This document shows, piece by piece, positions 17,565 through 26,143 of a DNA stretch of 64,000 nucleotides. How positions within the stretch are numbered: the stretch's first letter is position 1; every line of letters begins with the position of its first letter. The notes beneath the pieces were generated by a model. The model did not search any database and was not told the DNA's origin. It was given only the letters and a program-made list of their open reading frames with translations. A program made the translations under genes and the position numbers. This stretch comes from Saccharospirillum alexandrii_A (GTDB lineage Bacteria > Pseudomonadota > Gammaproteobacteria > Pseudomonadales > Natronospirillaceae), in contig NZ_JBHZRJ010000002.1 in NCBI RefSeq assembly GCF_043641555.1, positions 806,001-870,000 of the forward strand, given 5' to 3'.

Positions 17565-18245
17565 TCACTGGGCCGCCACGTAACGGGTCGGATCGGCCAC
17601 GCCAGCCTGCTCGAAACCGATTTTCCGCAACCGGCAACTGTCGCACAGACCGCAGGCCTCACCAGCAACATTCGCCTGATAACAGCTGATCGTCATGCTG
17701 TAGTCGACCCCGAGCGAGAGCCCCAGGTTAACCGTCGCGGCCTTGGTAAGGTTCAGCAAGGGTGCCTGCACCGTAATCACCTGCCCCTCCACCCCCATTC
17801 GGGTGGCCAGATTGGCCAGGCGCTCAAAGGCGGAAATAAATTCCGGGCGGCAATCCGGGTAGCCTGAATAGTCAACCGCACTGACCCCGATAAACAGCGT
17901 CTGCGCCTCGAGCACTTCAGCCCAGCCCAGCGCAATGGACAAAAACACCGTGTTTCTGGCGGGGACATAGGTCGCGGGAATGCCGTCGGTCTCGGTCGTG
18001 GGTACGTCGATGTTGTCGTCCGTTAAGGCCGAACCACCCAGTGAACGCAGATCCATGGGGATAACCTTGTGCGCTTTCACGCCCATAGCGGTCGCAATAC
18101 GACGGGCCGCTTCCAGCTCCACATCATGACGCTGGCCATAATCAAAACTCAGCGCATAGACCTCGTAGCCATCAGCAATGGCCTTGGCCAGAACAGTGGT
18201 CGAGTCAAGCCCACCTGACAGCAGTACTACGGCCTTCTTGTTCAA
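17565..18245 (-). CDS. queC: 7-cyano-7-deazaguanine synthase QueC
   Basis: Makes preQ0, the precursor of queuosine in tRNA, from carboxy-deazaguanine, ATP and ammonia. The 226-residue protein has the PP-loop LLSGGLDSTT at residues 8-17, FDYGQRH, the YVPARNT motif and the zinc-binding cysteines in ISCYQ and CGLCDSCRLR near the C-terminus. QueE, which normally precedes it, is not in the 150-base gap to cpoB. Confidence 0.97.
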   Translation of the reverse strand: MNKKAVVLLSGGLDSTTVLAKAIADGYEVYALSFDYGQRHDVELEAARRIATAMGVKAHKVIPMDLRSLGGSALTDDNIDVPTTETDGIPATYVPARNTVFLSIALGWAEVLEAQTLFIGVSAVDYSGYPDCRPEFISAFERLANLATRMGVEGQVITVQAPLLNLTKAATVNLGLSLGVDYSMTISCYQANVAGEACGLCDSCRLRKIGFEQAGVADPTRYVAAQ

Positions 18246-18395
18246 TGTTCATGCATCCTGTTCATCACTGCCCTGGCTCGGGCATTCGGGGCTTCATCAC
18301 CCGCCGGCCGATCAGCGTCGACCCGCTGTGATTGGGTAAGGGGTAATAAAACAGCGTGACAACCCGTCTGGGCTCGCTTTTGGCCTTAAGGGCCC

Positions 18396-19163
18396 TCAGT
18401 TACTGTCAAGCCTGGCCTGTGCCAGCTTGGCACTCTGGCTGCCCGGATAATCACTGATCACCCGATTGAACAACTGGGTCGCCTGTGACCCCCGCTCTTG
18501 TTGCTGCGCAATAACACCCAGCTTGTAGAGGGAATCCGGCACCTTGGCGTGCCCTCCGAAGTCATCGACAACGGTTTCAAATGCAGCCTGAGCCTGCGTA
18601 ACTTCCCGGCTGACCAGATGCACCTCGCCAAGCCAATACCAGGCATTAGGCGTCAGTTCGTGGTTCGGGTGTGCCTGGGCAAAGTCAGCCAGCGCTGTAA
18701 TGGCGCCAGGGAAATCCCGGGTACGAATAAGGTCCCTCGCGGCGTTGTATTCCGCCAGGATATCTTCATCGCTGACGGCACTTTCACTGAGGGAGGTTGA
18801 CACTTCACGCTCGGCAGGGGCTACGGATTGCATGTCCAACTGCTGCTGCATAGTCAACAGCCGCTGATCGAGGTCGACATAGCGCTCTTTCTGCTCTTGC
18901 TGAAGTATCTGAATCTGGTAGTTCAACTCTTCGACCAAGCCACGCTGTTCAGCCACTTGTTGTTCAAGGTCACGCACCTGAAACATCAGGTTTTCAACAA
19001 AGGCAGGATCGGGGCCGGGTGACGAGGACGGGCCTCGTGAGGAGGAGTTGGACACATGGTCGGGTTGAGACTGTATAACAACGGGCTCAGCCATGACCGG
19101 TACAACAAAACCAAAAGTGCTGCCGATCACGGCAGCACTTATTATTACCATTTTTTTAAACAT
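18396..19163 (-). CDS. cpoB: Cell-division coordinator CpoB
   Basis: Periplasmic protein that links Tol-Pal to septal peptidoglycan synthesis. From the ATG at 19161-19163 it has 254 residues: a signal peptide ending PVMA, a Ser/Pro linker, a trimerising coiled coil (about 55-105, many Gln and Leu) and three TPR repeats to the C-terminus. GAGAC lies just before this ATG; the frame could extend eight codons further, into pal. It is the last gene of the Tol-Pal operon, ten bases after pal. Confidence 0.93.
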   Translation of the reverse strand: MFKKMVIISAAVIGSTFGFVVPVMAEPVVIQSQPDHVSNSSSRGPSSSPGPDPAFVENLMFQVRDLEQQVAEQRGLVEELNYQIQILQQEQKERYVDLDQRLLTMQQQLDMQSVAPAEREVSTSLSESAVSDEDILAEYNAARDLIRTRDFPGAITALADFAQAHPNHELTPNAWYWLGEVHLVSREVTQAQAAFETVVDDFGGHAKVPDSLYKLGVIAQQQERGSQATQLFNRVISDYPGSQSAKLAQARLDSN

Positions 19164-19173
19164 GGTGTCTCGA

Positions 19174-19743
19174 TTACGGATAGACAATCTCTACACGACG
19201 GTTTTCTGCGTAGTCGCTTTCGGTGCTACCCAGTGCCAGCGGCATTTCTTCACCGTAGCTCACGGTATCGATCTGGCTAGAAGCCACACCGCGCAGCATC
19301 AGGTAATCAGCAACGGCTTTTGCACGACGCTCACCCAGTGCCAGGTTGTACTCGCGAGTACCGCGCTCATCAGCGTGACCTTCCAGTACAACGCTCATGT
19401 TCGGGTTTGCAGCCAGGTTCATCGCATGGGCGTTCAGCACAGTGCGGAACTCTGAACGGATAGCAGACTCGTCAAAATCAAAGTAGATCAGGGTCTGGTC
19501 CAGCAGGTCCATGAATTCACTGGTCACTGCATCCGCCATTTCGTCATCGGCAGAGGTGTCCATTTGAACAGGCTCTTGCTGTTCAACTTCCAGGGTCAGG
19601 TCGCCCAGACCTTCGTCTTCCATTTCTGTGCCAGTTTCAGTTGTTTCAGCACCACTGGTTTCTTCTACGTCGTTGGACGCACAACCCGCCAGGAATACTG
19701 CGAACGTGATTGCAGCAACATGAATCAGTTTGGTTTTAGCCAT
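19174..19743 (-). CDS. pal: Peptidoglycan-associated lipoprotein Pal
   Basis: Outer-membrane lipoprotein anchored to peptidoglycan and a partner of TolB. It has 189 residues, a lipobox LAGC at about 18-21, an acidic Thr/Glu linker to about 75, and the OmpA-like domain with VLEGHADERGTREYNLALGE and NRRVEIVYP, which hold the peptidoglycan-binding Asp and Arg. It follows tolB by 116 bases. Confidence 0.97.
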   Translation of the reverse strand: MAKTKLIHVAAITFAVFLAGCASNDVEETSGAETTETGTEMEDEGLGDLTLEVEQQEPVQMDTSADDEMADAVTSEFMDLLDQTLIYFDFDESAIRSEFRTVLNAHAMNLAANPNMSVVLEGHADERGTREYNLALGERRAKAVADYLMLRGVASSQIDTVSYGEEMPLALGSTESDYAENRRVEIVYP

Positions 19744-19859
19744 TTTCCTTTTCCCATCTGTTGTCGATCATTATTATCAGGTGCTCAGCTCAGCACGAGG
19801 CCTTATTTGCATCTTGCCTTGCTTGATCACCTAGTTCAAGTACACCGTTAATAGTGTCA

Positions 19860-21170
19860 CTAGTTCAGGTAAGGAGACCATGATGGTTCAATCACATCTC
19901 CATGAATCGAGGGCATTTCACTGGTGACCTGGCCATCCAGTGATACCCAAGCCAAAACCCCCCGACCCCTGGACTTAGTAGCATAGACCAGCATTGTGCC
20001 GTTTGGAGCAATGCTGGGCGATTCGTCCAGATTCGTCTCCGTCAGTATTCGAATTTCCCGGCTTGCCAGGTCCATCGCAGCGACGTGGAAACGCCCGTTA
20101 ATCTGGTGCACAAACACCAGATACTCCCCGTCACTGCTGTACTGAGCCTTCAGGTTCTGGCTTCCTTCAAAGGTTAAGCGCTGCGCACGCTTACTGGCAA
20201 GGTCCATTTGATAAATTTGTGGACTCCCGCCCCTTTCTGAGGTGTATACGAGTGATTTTGAGTCCGGAGAGAAGCTCGGCTCCGTATCAATGTAGTTGTT
20301 CTGCGTCAGTCGGGTGCTGTCTCCACTGGAAAAGTCGTAGAGATAGAGCTCAGGATTGCCCGCCGTACTGGACACATAGGCCAGGTAACGCCCGTCGGGA
20401 GAGAATGACGGTGCCGATGTATAACCACGCGGGCCATTGATCGAATTTGACCGCCCGGTCGACAATTCCTGAACAAAGACTTTCCAGCGATCACCCACTT
20501 TGTTGGCGAAGGCAATTCGACGGCCGCTGTGCGACCAGGTCGGGGAGATTATCGGCTCGTTGGAGCGATAGACAGTACGCGCGCGCTGACCATCGGCATC
20601 GGCGACTTGCAGCCGGTACTCGAAGTTGTTGTTGGTCGTCGGCCGACGCGTTACAAAAGCGATCTTGGTCGAGAAAATACCCTTCACACCAGTAATACGC
20701 TCGTGAATCAGATCGGAGATGGAGTGAGCCAGATCTCGCAGCTGGAATACCCCTACTGTCTGGTTGCCAGCAACGACGCGCTGGCCTTCTACAACGTCAT
20801 ACAGCGCGAAATTGACCTTAACCCGCTCATTGCCCACAGGCTCAATCGAGCCGATCACCAGGTACTCCTGGTTCAGCAGCCGCCAGTCACGATAGAAAAC
20901 CGCCTCTTCAGACGTCGGCTGTGTCAGCATGTTGCGTGGTGGCAGCGCTTCAATCCGACCGGTCCGGGTCAGGTTCTGGTCAATAATGCTGTGCACGTCT
21001 TCAGGCAGCGCCGAGCCCCCTTCCCAGTAGAAAGGCACAATGGCGATCTTGGTTTTGGTGTCGTAACCCCGGGTTACAACAATATCGAGGTCTTCTGCCT
21101 GAACCAGGCCCGAGCAAAACACGGATACCAGGGCGACCAGGCTGACAATCACTGAATCTTTTATTCTCAC
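19860..21170 (-). CDS. tolB: Tol-Pal periplasmic protein TolB
   Basis: Soluble periplasmic beta-propeller that joins TolA and Pal. The 436-residue protein has a signal peptide ending VQAE, an N-terminal D1 domain (about 25-160) and a six-bladed propeller with repeating SPDGRYLAYVS-type motifs. Its GTG start shares one base with the tolA stop. Confidence 0.97.
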   Translation of the reverse strand: MRIKDSVIVSLVALVSVFCSGLVQAEDLDIVVTRGYDTKTKIAIVPFYWEGGSALPEDVHSIIDQNLTRTGRIEALPPRNMLTQPTSEEAVFYRDWRLLNQEYLVIGSIEPVGNERVKVNFALYDVVEGQRVVAGNQTVGVFQLRDLAHSISDLIHERITGVKGIFSTKIAFVTRRPTTNNNFEYRLQVADADGQRARTVYRSNEPIISPTWSHSGRRIAFANKVGDRWKVFVQELSTGRSNSINGPRGYTSAPSFSPDGRYLAYVSSTAGNPELYLYDFSSGDSTRLTQNNYIDTEPSFSPDSKSLVYTSERGGSPQIYQMDLASKRAQRLTFEGSQNLKAQYSSDGEYLVFVHQINGRFHVAAMDLASREIRILTETNLDESPSIAPNGTMLVYATKSRGRGVLAWVSLDGQVTSEMPSIHGDVIEPSWSPYLN

Positions 21171-22045
21171 TACATCAGATCCTCTGGTTTGAACGTAATG
21201 GTAAAACTGCGAAAGTTCTGGTTAAACGCCTGCATGTCATCAGGCACTTCGAAACGCCGTATTCTCTGTAGAGCTCTGAGAGCCGACTGATCCAGACTGG
21301 GGATGCCACTGCTGGACACGATAACAGGTTCACCCTGCATTTCCCCGGTTGGCAACAGATTAATGCGCACAACGGTTTCCCGGTCACGCAGATCCATCAC
21401 CCTTATTTCCATTGGCCGTGACCAGGCTCTTTGAATTTGCTGGCCAATACGACCTTTATAATCGTCAGTCACCGACGCTACCCGCGCCTCTGTAGCCCGG
21501 CGTTGCTCAGCCTGCTCCTGCTGCCGTTCGATAACGGCATCTTCTTCATCCAGCCCGGCCAGTAAGTTGCTGAACGCGTCCTCGCGCGTAGCCGGTTCTG
21601 GCTGTGGCGCTGGTTGCGGCTCGGGCTTGGGCGCCGGTTCAGGTTGAGGCTCTGGTTCGGGAGCTGGTTCCGGCTCAGGTTGAGGTTCCGGTTCGGGCGC
21701 TGGTTCTGGTTCCGGCTTAGGTTGAGGCTCCGGTTCGGGAGCTGGTTCCGGCTCAGGTTCCGGTGCTGGCTCTGGTTGTGGCTCGGGAGCGGGCTCGGGT
21801 TCCGGCTGAGGCTCTGGCTGAGGCTCTGGCCTAGGCGCTGGTTCAGGTTCGGGCTGAGGTGCCGCTTGCTGGCGCGGCTCAACCCGCAGACTCGCCTGCA
21901 TGGCAGGAGGCAATTCAAAGCTGTCGGGCGTTGGTGTGGTGAAACTAAACCCCACCAACAACACGAAACCAATCACCGCGTGCAATACCAGAGCCGAACT
22001 GACAGGCCCTGCCAGGGATTTCCACTGATCGAACTCAGCTTTCAT
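21170..22045 (-). CDS. tolA: Tol-Pal energy transducer TolA, with a proline-rich linker
   Basis: Inner-membrane protein that carries TolQR energy across the periplasm. It has one membrane span at about 17-36, a long linker at about 50-150 made of Pro-Glu and Pro-Gln repeats (PEPEPAPEPEPQPEP style), and a C-terminal domain at about 190-291 typical of TolA/TonB. The usual TolA linker is a Lys/Ala/Glu helix, so this one looks more like TonB. Context between tolR and tolB settles the name. It overlaps tolR by 11 bases. Confidence 0.9.
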   Translation of the reverse strand: MKAEFDQWKSLAGPVSSALVLHAVIGFVLLVGFSFTTPTPDSFELPPAMQASLRVEPRQQAAPQPEPEPAPRPEPQPEPQPEPEPAPEPQPEPAPEPEPEPAPEPEPQPKPEPEPAPEPEPQPEPEPAPEPEPQPEPAPKPEPQPAPQPEPATREDAFSNLLAGLDEEDAVIERQQEQAEQRRATEARVASVTDDYKGRIGQQIQRAWSRPMEIRVMDLRDRETVVRINLLPTGEMQGEPVIVSSSGIPSLDQSALRALQRIRRFEVPDDMQAFNQNFRSFTITFKPEDLM

Positions 22046-22466
22046 CCGGTGCCTCGGTGATCAGCCCGACCGAGCTGATGCCCGCCTGCTGCAAGGCCGC
22101 CATCACTTGCATGACAGAACCGTACGAAACGCGATTATCGCCCCGGATATAAACCTCCAGGCTGGGCTGTTGCTGCAATACCCGCAAGGTGTACTCACCT
22201 ACCGCACCCACCTGCACCAGTTCGGGGGGTTCTTCGCCGCGCTCAATGAAAATCTGCCCTTGCTCATCCACGGCGACAATCAGGTATTCCTGTTCATCAT
22301 CACGGTCCAGTGGACCAGACACCACCTGAGGAACATCCACCTCAACACCCTGCATCATCATCGGTGCGGTTACCATGAAGATGATCAGCAACACCAACAT
22401 AACGTCGATGTAGGGCACGACGTTAATGTCTGACATCGGCTTGCGGCCACGGCGAACGGAAATCAT
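22035..22466 (-). CDS. tolR: Proton-channel subunit TolR
   Basis: A 143-residue ExbD-type protein: one span at about 20-42 with the proton-carrying aspartate in VVPYIDVMLVLLIIF, then a periplasmic domain. With TolQ it forms the motor that powers TolA. Its ATG overlaps the tolQ stop by four bases (ATGA). Confidence 0.96.
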   Translation of the reverse strand: MISVRRGRKPMSDINVVPYIDVMLVLLIIFMVTAPMMMQGVEVDVPQVVSGPLDRDDEQEYLIVAVDEQGQIFIERGEEPPELVQVGAVGEYTLRVLQQQPSLEVYIRGDNRVSYGSVMQVMAALQQAGISSVGLITEAPDES

Positions 22467-23176
22467 GCCGGCACTTCTCGTTGCCGGGCTGGCTGGTTAC
22501 CCAGCAAATGCGCCTGGCGATGCAAAATAGCCGAGAATTCCTCAGCGAATGTCTCGTAGTTGCCTACCAGTTTGTCTGCCTGGGCCGAGAAACGGTTGTA
22601 GGCGATTACGGCGGGAATAGCCGCAAACAGGCCCATGGCCGTCGCAATCAGCGCTTCGGAAATGCCAGGTGCGACCGTGGCCAGCGTAACCTGGGGCACA
22701 GAGGCCAGCCCACGGAAGGAGTTCATGATGCCCCAGACAGTGCCGAAGAGGCCGATATAAGGGCTGGTCGAACCGACCGTTGCCAGAAATGGCAAATGAT
22801 GGTCCAGCTTTTCCATTTCCTTGCTGCAGGCTACGCGCATGGCGCGCTGACATCCGGCCATAATGGCGTCGGCATCGGTCATGTTTTGCTGGCGCAGCCG
22901 GTTAAACTCTTTAAAACCGACTCGAAAGATATGTTCGCCGCCATTCTGCGGATCCGGATTGGCATTCACCTGGCGGTACAATTGCGCCAGATCCATGCCG
23001 GACCAGAACCGCTCTTCAAATCCGGCGAAGCGGCGATAAGCGGCGCGCAGAACCTTGCGCCGCTCGAAAATAAAGATCCAGGTCGCGACGGACGCTGCCA
23101 GCAATGTCAACATGACCAACTGCACTAACAGCGAGGCTTCGCTGACCAATTCCCAGATTGACAATTGACTGCCCAC
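22463..23176 (-). CDS. tolQ: Proton-channel subunit TolQ
   Basis: MotA/ExbB/TolQ family channel of about 237 residues with spans at about 15-35, 130-155 and 170-195 and the family segment LPFLATVGSTSPYIGLFGTV. The GTG at 23174-23176 has GAGG eight bases upstream; a TTG two codons earlier is possible. It opens the Tol-Pal operon. The thioesterase gene ybgC, often just before tolQ, is absent from the 129-base gap to ruvB. Confidence 0.96.
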   Translation of the reverse strand: MGSQLSIWELVSEASLLVQLVMLTLLAASVATWIFIFERRKVLRAAYRRFAGFEERFWSGMDLAQLYRQVNANPDPQNGGEHIFRVGFKEFNRLRQQNMTDADAIMAGCQRAMRVACSKEMEKLDHHLPFLATVGSTSPYIGLFGTVWGIMNSFRGLASVPQVTLATVAPGISEALIATAMGLFAAIPAVIAYNRFSAQADKLVGNYETFAEEFSAILHRQAHLLGNQPARQREVPA

Positions 23177-23305
23177 ACCCAATTCCTCTTGAAAACGATG
23201 AGCGCTAGGCTAAAGAGTTTTCAGATCAAATACTAGCAGTGTCCGAAACGGCCTTTGGGCTTTTCGATCCCTTTGCACAGCCCCGGGAACGGGTTTGCAA
23301 GGCCG

Positions 23306-24313
23306 TTAACCGGAGCGTTCCAGGTCAAAATGCAGGTAGGCCAAATCGGTCACCATCCGGCCTCTGGGTGTGCGAATCAGATACCCCTGCTGGATCAGAT
23401 AAGGCTCGACGACGTCTTCGATGGTATCGCGTTCTTCGCTGAGCGCAGCAGCGAGGCTCTCCACCCCCACCGGCCCGCCGGCGAACTTCTCGATCAGCAT
23501 GAGCAGCAGTCGCCGGTCCAGATGATCGAAGCCAGCTTTGTCGACATTGAGCATGTCCAACGCCAGATCAGCAATCTCGTGGTCGACCGAGCCGCTGTGC
23601 TTGACCTCGGCGTAATCACGAACCCGGCGCAACAAGCGGTTGGCGATACGGGGCGTACCCCGTGAACGACGTGCAATCTCGGTGGCGCCCTCTGGGTTGA
23701 TGGTGACACCCAGCTTGCCAGCTGAACGCTCGATAATCTGGGTCAGTTCAGAAACACTGTAGAATTCCAGCCGTTCGACAATCCCAAAGCGATCGCGTAG
23801 CGGCGAGGTCAGCAGCCCCGCCCGGGTAGTGGCGCCAACCAGGGTAAAGGGCGGCAGATCGAGTTTGATGCTGCGTGCCGCCGGGCCTTCACCGATCATG
23901 ATGTCGAGCTGGTAGTCCTCCATGGCCGGATACAGCACTTCTTCGATGTGCGGTGCCAGGCGATGAATTTCATCGATGAACAGTATGTCGCCGGATTCCA
24001 GGTTGGTCAGCATCGCCGCCAGATCACCCGCTTTTTCCAACACGGGGCCTGAGGTCGTTTTGATACTAACCCCCATTTCATGGGCGATGATATTGGCCAG
24101 CGTGGTCTTACCCAGACCCGGCGGGCCAAACACCAGGGTGTGATCCAGCGGTTCCTGGCGCATGCGCGCGGCACTGATGAAGATGTCCATCTTCTCACGC
24201 ACCACCGCCTGACCAATGTATTCCGCCAGGCTGGTAGGGCGAATGGCGCGGTCATACTGCTCTTCGCGTGGGCTCTGGGGTTCTGGCGCTATAAATCGAT
24301 CGGTTTCAATCAT
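23306..24313 (-). CDS. ruvB: Holliday-junction helicase RuvB
   Basis: AAA+ motor that moves Holliday junctions with RuvA. The 335-residue protein has Walker A GPPGLGKTTLA, Walker B ILFIDEIHR, sensor GATTRAG, arginine finger region LRDRFGI and the C-terminal winged helix ending TPRGR. It follows ruvA by 31 bases. Confidence 0.98.
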   Translation of the reverse strand: MIETDRFIAPEPQSPREEQYDRAIRPTSLAEYIGQAVVREKMDIFISAARMRQEPLDHTLVFGPPGLGKTTLANIIAHEMGVSIKTTSGPVLEKAGDLAAMLTNLESGDILFIDEIHRLAPHIEEVLYPAMEDYQLDIMIGEGPAARSIKLDLPPFTLVGATTRAGLLTSPLRDRFGIVERLEFYSVSELTQIIERSAGKLGVTINPEGATEIARRSRGTPRIANRLLRRVRDYAEVKHSGSVDHEIADLALDMLNVDKAGFDHLDRRLLLMLIEKFAGGPVGVESLAAALSEERDTIEDVVEPYLIQQGYLIRTPRGRMVTDLAYLHFDLERSG

Positions 24314-24344
24314 GGTCGGGTGTCCGGTTCGGGGGTGAGACCCG

Positions 24345-24950
24345 TTACATCATGTGTTTCAGAGCGGCACGAATCAGGCTTTGCGAGTCCATTCCGGGTT
24401 CGGTCACCCGGGCAATGGCTTTGGCGGCCTGCACCGGCTTGTAGCCCAAGGCGACCAGGGCGCTTTCGGCATCTTCCTCGGGTCGTGGCTCACCGGATTC
24501 AGGCTCACCCACAACCGGCATGGCTAACAAACGTTCGGCCCCACCAAGGTCGTTGATGCGATCGCGCATTTCGACAATCAGTCGCTCTGCGGTTTTCTTG
24601 CCAACCCCCGGAATCTTCACCAGGGTGCTCGGGTCATCATCATGAATGCACTGCACGAAGCGGTCCGGTTCCATACCGCTCAGAATGGCAAGCGCTAGCT
24701 TGGGGCCGACACCGCTGGTTTTGATCAGCGCACGAAACAGACTGCGTTCTTTCTGGCTACCAAACCCGAACAACAGATGCGCGTCTTCCCGCACCGCCAG
24801 GTGAGTATGCAACACCACGGTCTGCCCAACTGGCGGGAGTTTGAACGCGGTCGACAGCGGCGCCTGAACGTCATAGCCGACGCCGTGCACGTCGATCAGC
24901 AAATCCGGCGCGCGGTTTTCGAGCAATACACCTTGCAGTCGCCCTATCAT
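24345..24950 (-). CDS. ruvA: Holliday-junction binding protein RuvA
   Basis: A 201-residue protein starting MIGRLQGVLLE at 24948-24950; the longer frame that reads into the upstream gene is spurious. It has the OB fold (1-63), the double helix-hairpin-helix region with SGVGPKLALAILS and IPGVGKKTAERL, an acidic linker and the RuvB-binding domain from about 152. Its ATG overlaps the stop of the TRIC gene as ATGA. Confidence 0.97.
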   Translation of the reverse strand: MIGRLQGVLLENRAPDLLIDVHGVGYDVQAPLSTAFKLPPVGQTVVLHTHLAVREDAHLLFGFGSQKERSLFRALIKTSGVGPKLALAILSGMEPDRFVQCIHDDDPSTLVKIPGVGKKTAERLIVEMRDRINDLGGAERLLAMPVVGEPESGEPRPEEDAESALVALGYKPVQAAKAIARVTEPGMDSQSLIRAALKHMM

Positions 24951-25591
24951 AAATCCCTCGGGTGGTTGTCTTTTCGATACGCTACGGTACTGAGAAAGCC
25001 GGGTAACGACAATCGCCAGTGAATGGCGGCAGCCCGCACGGCCAGCACCAGGGCAAACCCGGCCACCCATATCCAGGGTGAACCGGGCCAGACCTGGTGG
25101 CCCAGCCAGACCAGAACGGCCCCGCAAAAACTGGCTGTGGCGTAGATGTCGCGCCGGAAAATCAGCGGCACTTCGTTGGCCATGATATCGCGCAGAATGC
25201 CCCCGAAAATACCGGAGGCCATGCCCATCATCACCACGATAAGCCCGGGCAGTTCGAGCGCCAGTGCCGCCTGGGTGCCGGAGACCGTGAACGCCGCCAG
25301 GCCGATGGCATCGGCATAGAGCAACACTTTGAACGGAACGGCAAAATAGCGTGCCAGAAAAAACATCAGCAGCCCGCCACCGAACGCGGTATAGGCCAGA
25401 TTGACATCACCGATCCAGGCTAGCGGAGAGACATTCAACAGCAGGTCCCTGAGGGTTCCTCCGCCCAGCGCCGATACAAAAGCCAGCACCAGCACACCAA
25501 ACAGGTCGAGCCGGTTGCGTGCGGCTTCCAGGGCTCCCGCCATGGCGAAAACAGCGACGCCAAACAATTCTATGGCATAGAGCACGGTCAT
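24947..25591 (-). CDS. TRIC-type cation-channel family membrane protein (UPF0126/YicG-like)
   Basis: A 214-residue inner-membrane protein with seven hydrophobic spans in two similar halves, each with a Gly-rich kink motif: SALGGGTLRDLLL and SGIFGGILRDIMANEVP. This is the hallmark of bacterial TRIC-like channels; some relatives are tied to glycine uptake. It sits between ruvC and ruvA with four-base ATGA overlaps on both sides, so it is translated with the recombination genes. The start at 25589-25591 is chosen because it gives that overlap and removes a 25-residue non-hydrophobic extension. Confidence 0.9.
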   Translation of the reverse strand: MTVLYAIELFGVAVFAMAGALEAARNRLDLFGVLVLAFVSALGGGTLRDLLLNVSPLAWIGDVNLAYTAFGGGLLMFFLARYFAVPFKVLLYADAIGLAAFTVSGTQAALALELPGLIVVMMGMASGIFGGILRDIMANEVPLIFRRDIYATASFCGAVLVWLGHQVWPGSPWIWVAGFALVLAVRAAAIHWRLSLPGFLSTVAYRKDNHPRDL

Positions 25592-26112
25592 TCGAGCCAG
25601 CGCCCCCGGCGCGAATGACGACTGCCAGCCACACGAATCAACCCGGCCTGAGTGTTGGCGTGACACAGAGCAACGGCCAGGGCATCGGCAGCATCTTCCT
25701 GCGGCAGCCCCGGCAACTTGAGCAGAAACTGAACCATATGCTGCACCTGCACCTTGTCGGCACCGCCCTTACCCACCACCGCTTGCTTGATTTTGCGTGC
25801 CGCATATTCACTGACCGGCAGCTTCGACTGTGTGGCCGCGAGCATGGCAACACCCCGGGCCTGCCCCAGTTTCAGGGCCGAACTGGCACTGCGCCCCATA
25901 AACACCTGCTCTATGGCGGCCTCCTGTGGCGACCATTGCCCGATGACCTCCATCAGAAAGGTATAAAGGTTATCGAGCCGTTCGGGAAAGGTGGGGAAGG
26001 ACTCCAGGCGAATCACCCCGGAGGTTACGTATTCTTGCCGCGAACCGACCTGACTGATGATGCCAAAGCCGGTTTTGCGCGACCCCGGATCAATGCCGAT
26101 GATCAGACTCAC
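25588..26112 (-). CDS. ruvC: Holliday-junction resolvase RuvC
   Basis: Endonuclease that cuts Holliday junctions in the RuvABC complex. The GTG at 26110-26112 gives 174 residues, the normal length, starting VSLIIGIDPGSRKTGFG with the first catalytic aspartate; AAIEQVF and the DAADALAVALCH segment carry the other acidic residues. GGGAG lies about eight bases upstream. A longer frame reading into the yebC gene is rejected. Confidence 0.97.
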   Translation of the reverse strand: MSLIIGIDPGSRKTGFGIISQVGSRQEYVTSGVIRLESFPTFPERLDNLYTFLMEVIGQWSPQEAAIEQVFMGRSASSALKLGQARGVAMLAATQSKLPVSEYAARKIKQAVVGKGGADKVQVQHMVQFLLKLPGLPQEDAADALAVALCHANTQAGLIRVAGSRHSRRGRWLE

Positions 26113-26143
26113 AGACCGGCTCCCGGACCCATCCGCAAGAGGT

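Noticed and set aside
17339..17671. Minus-strand frame of 110 residues between tRNA-Lys and queC
   Set aside because: It reads through the tRNA-Lys gene and overlaps the end of queC in another frame.
21614..22060. Open frame of 148 residues on the plus strand
   Set aside because: It is the antisense shadow of the tolA Pro-Glu repeat, giving Arg/Leu-rich low complexity.
24951..25127. N-terminal extension of RuvA by 59 residues
   Set aside because: It overlaps the TRIC-type gene; MIGRLQG is the family start and gives an ATGA junction.
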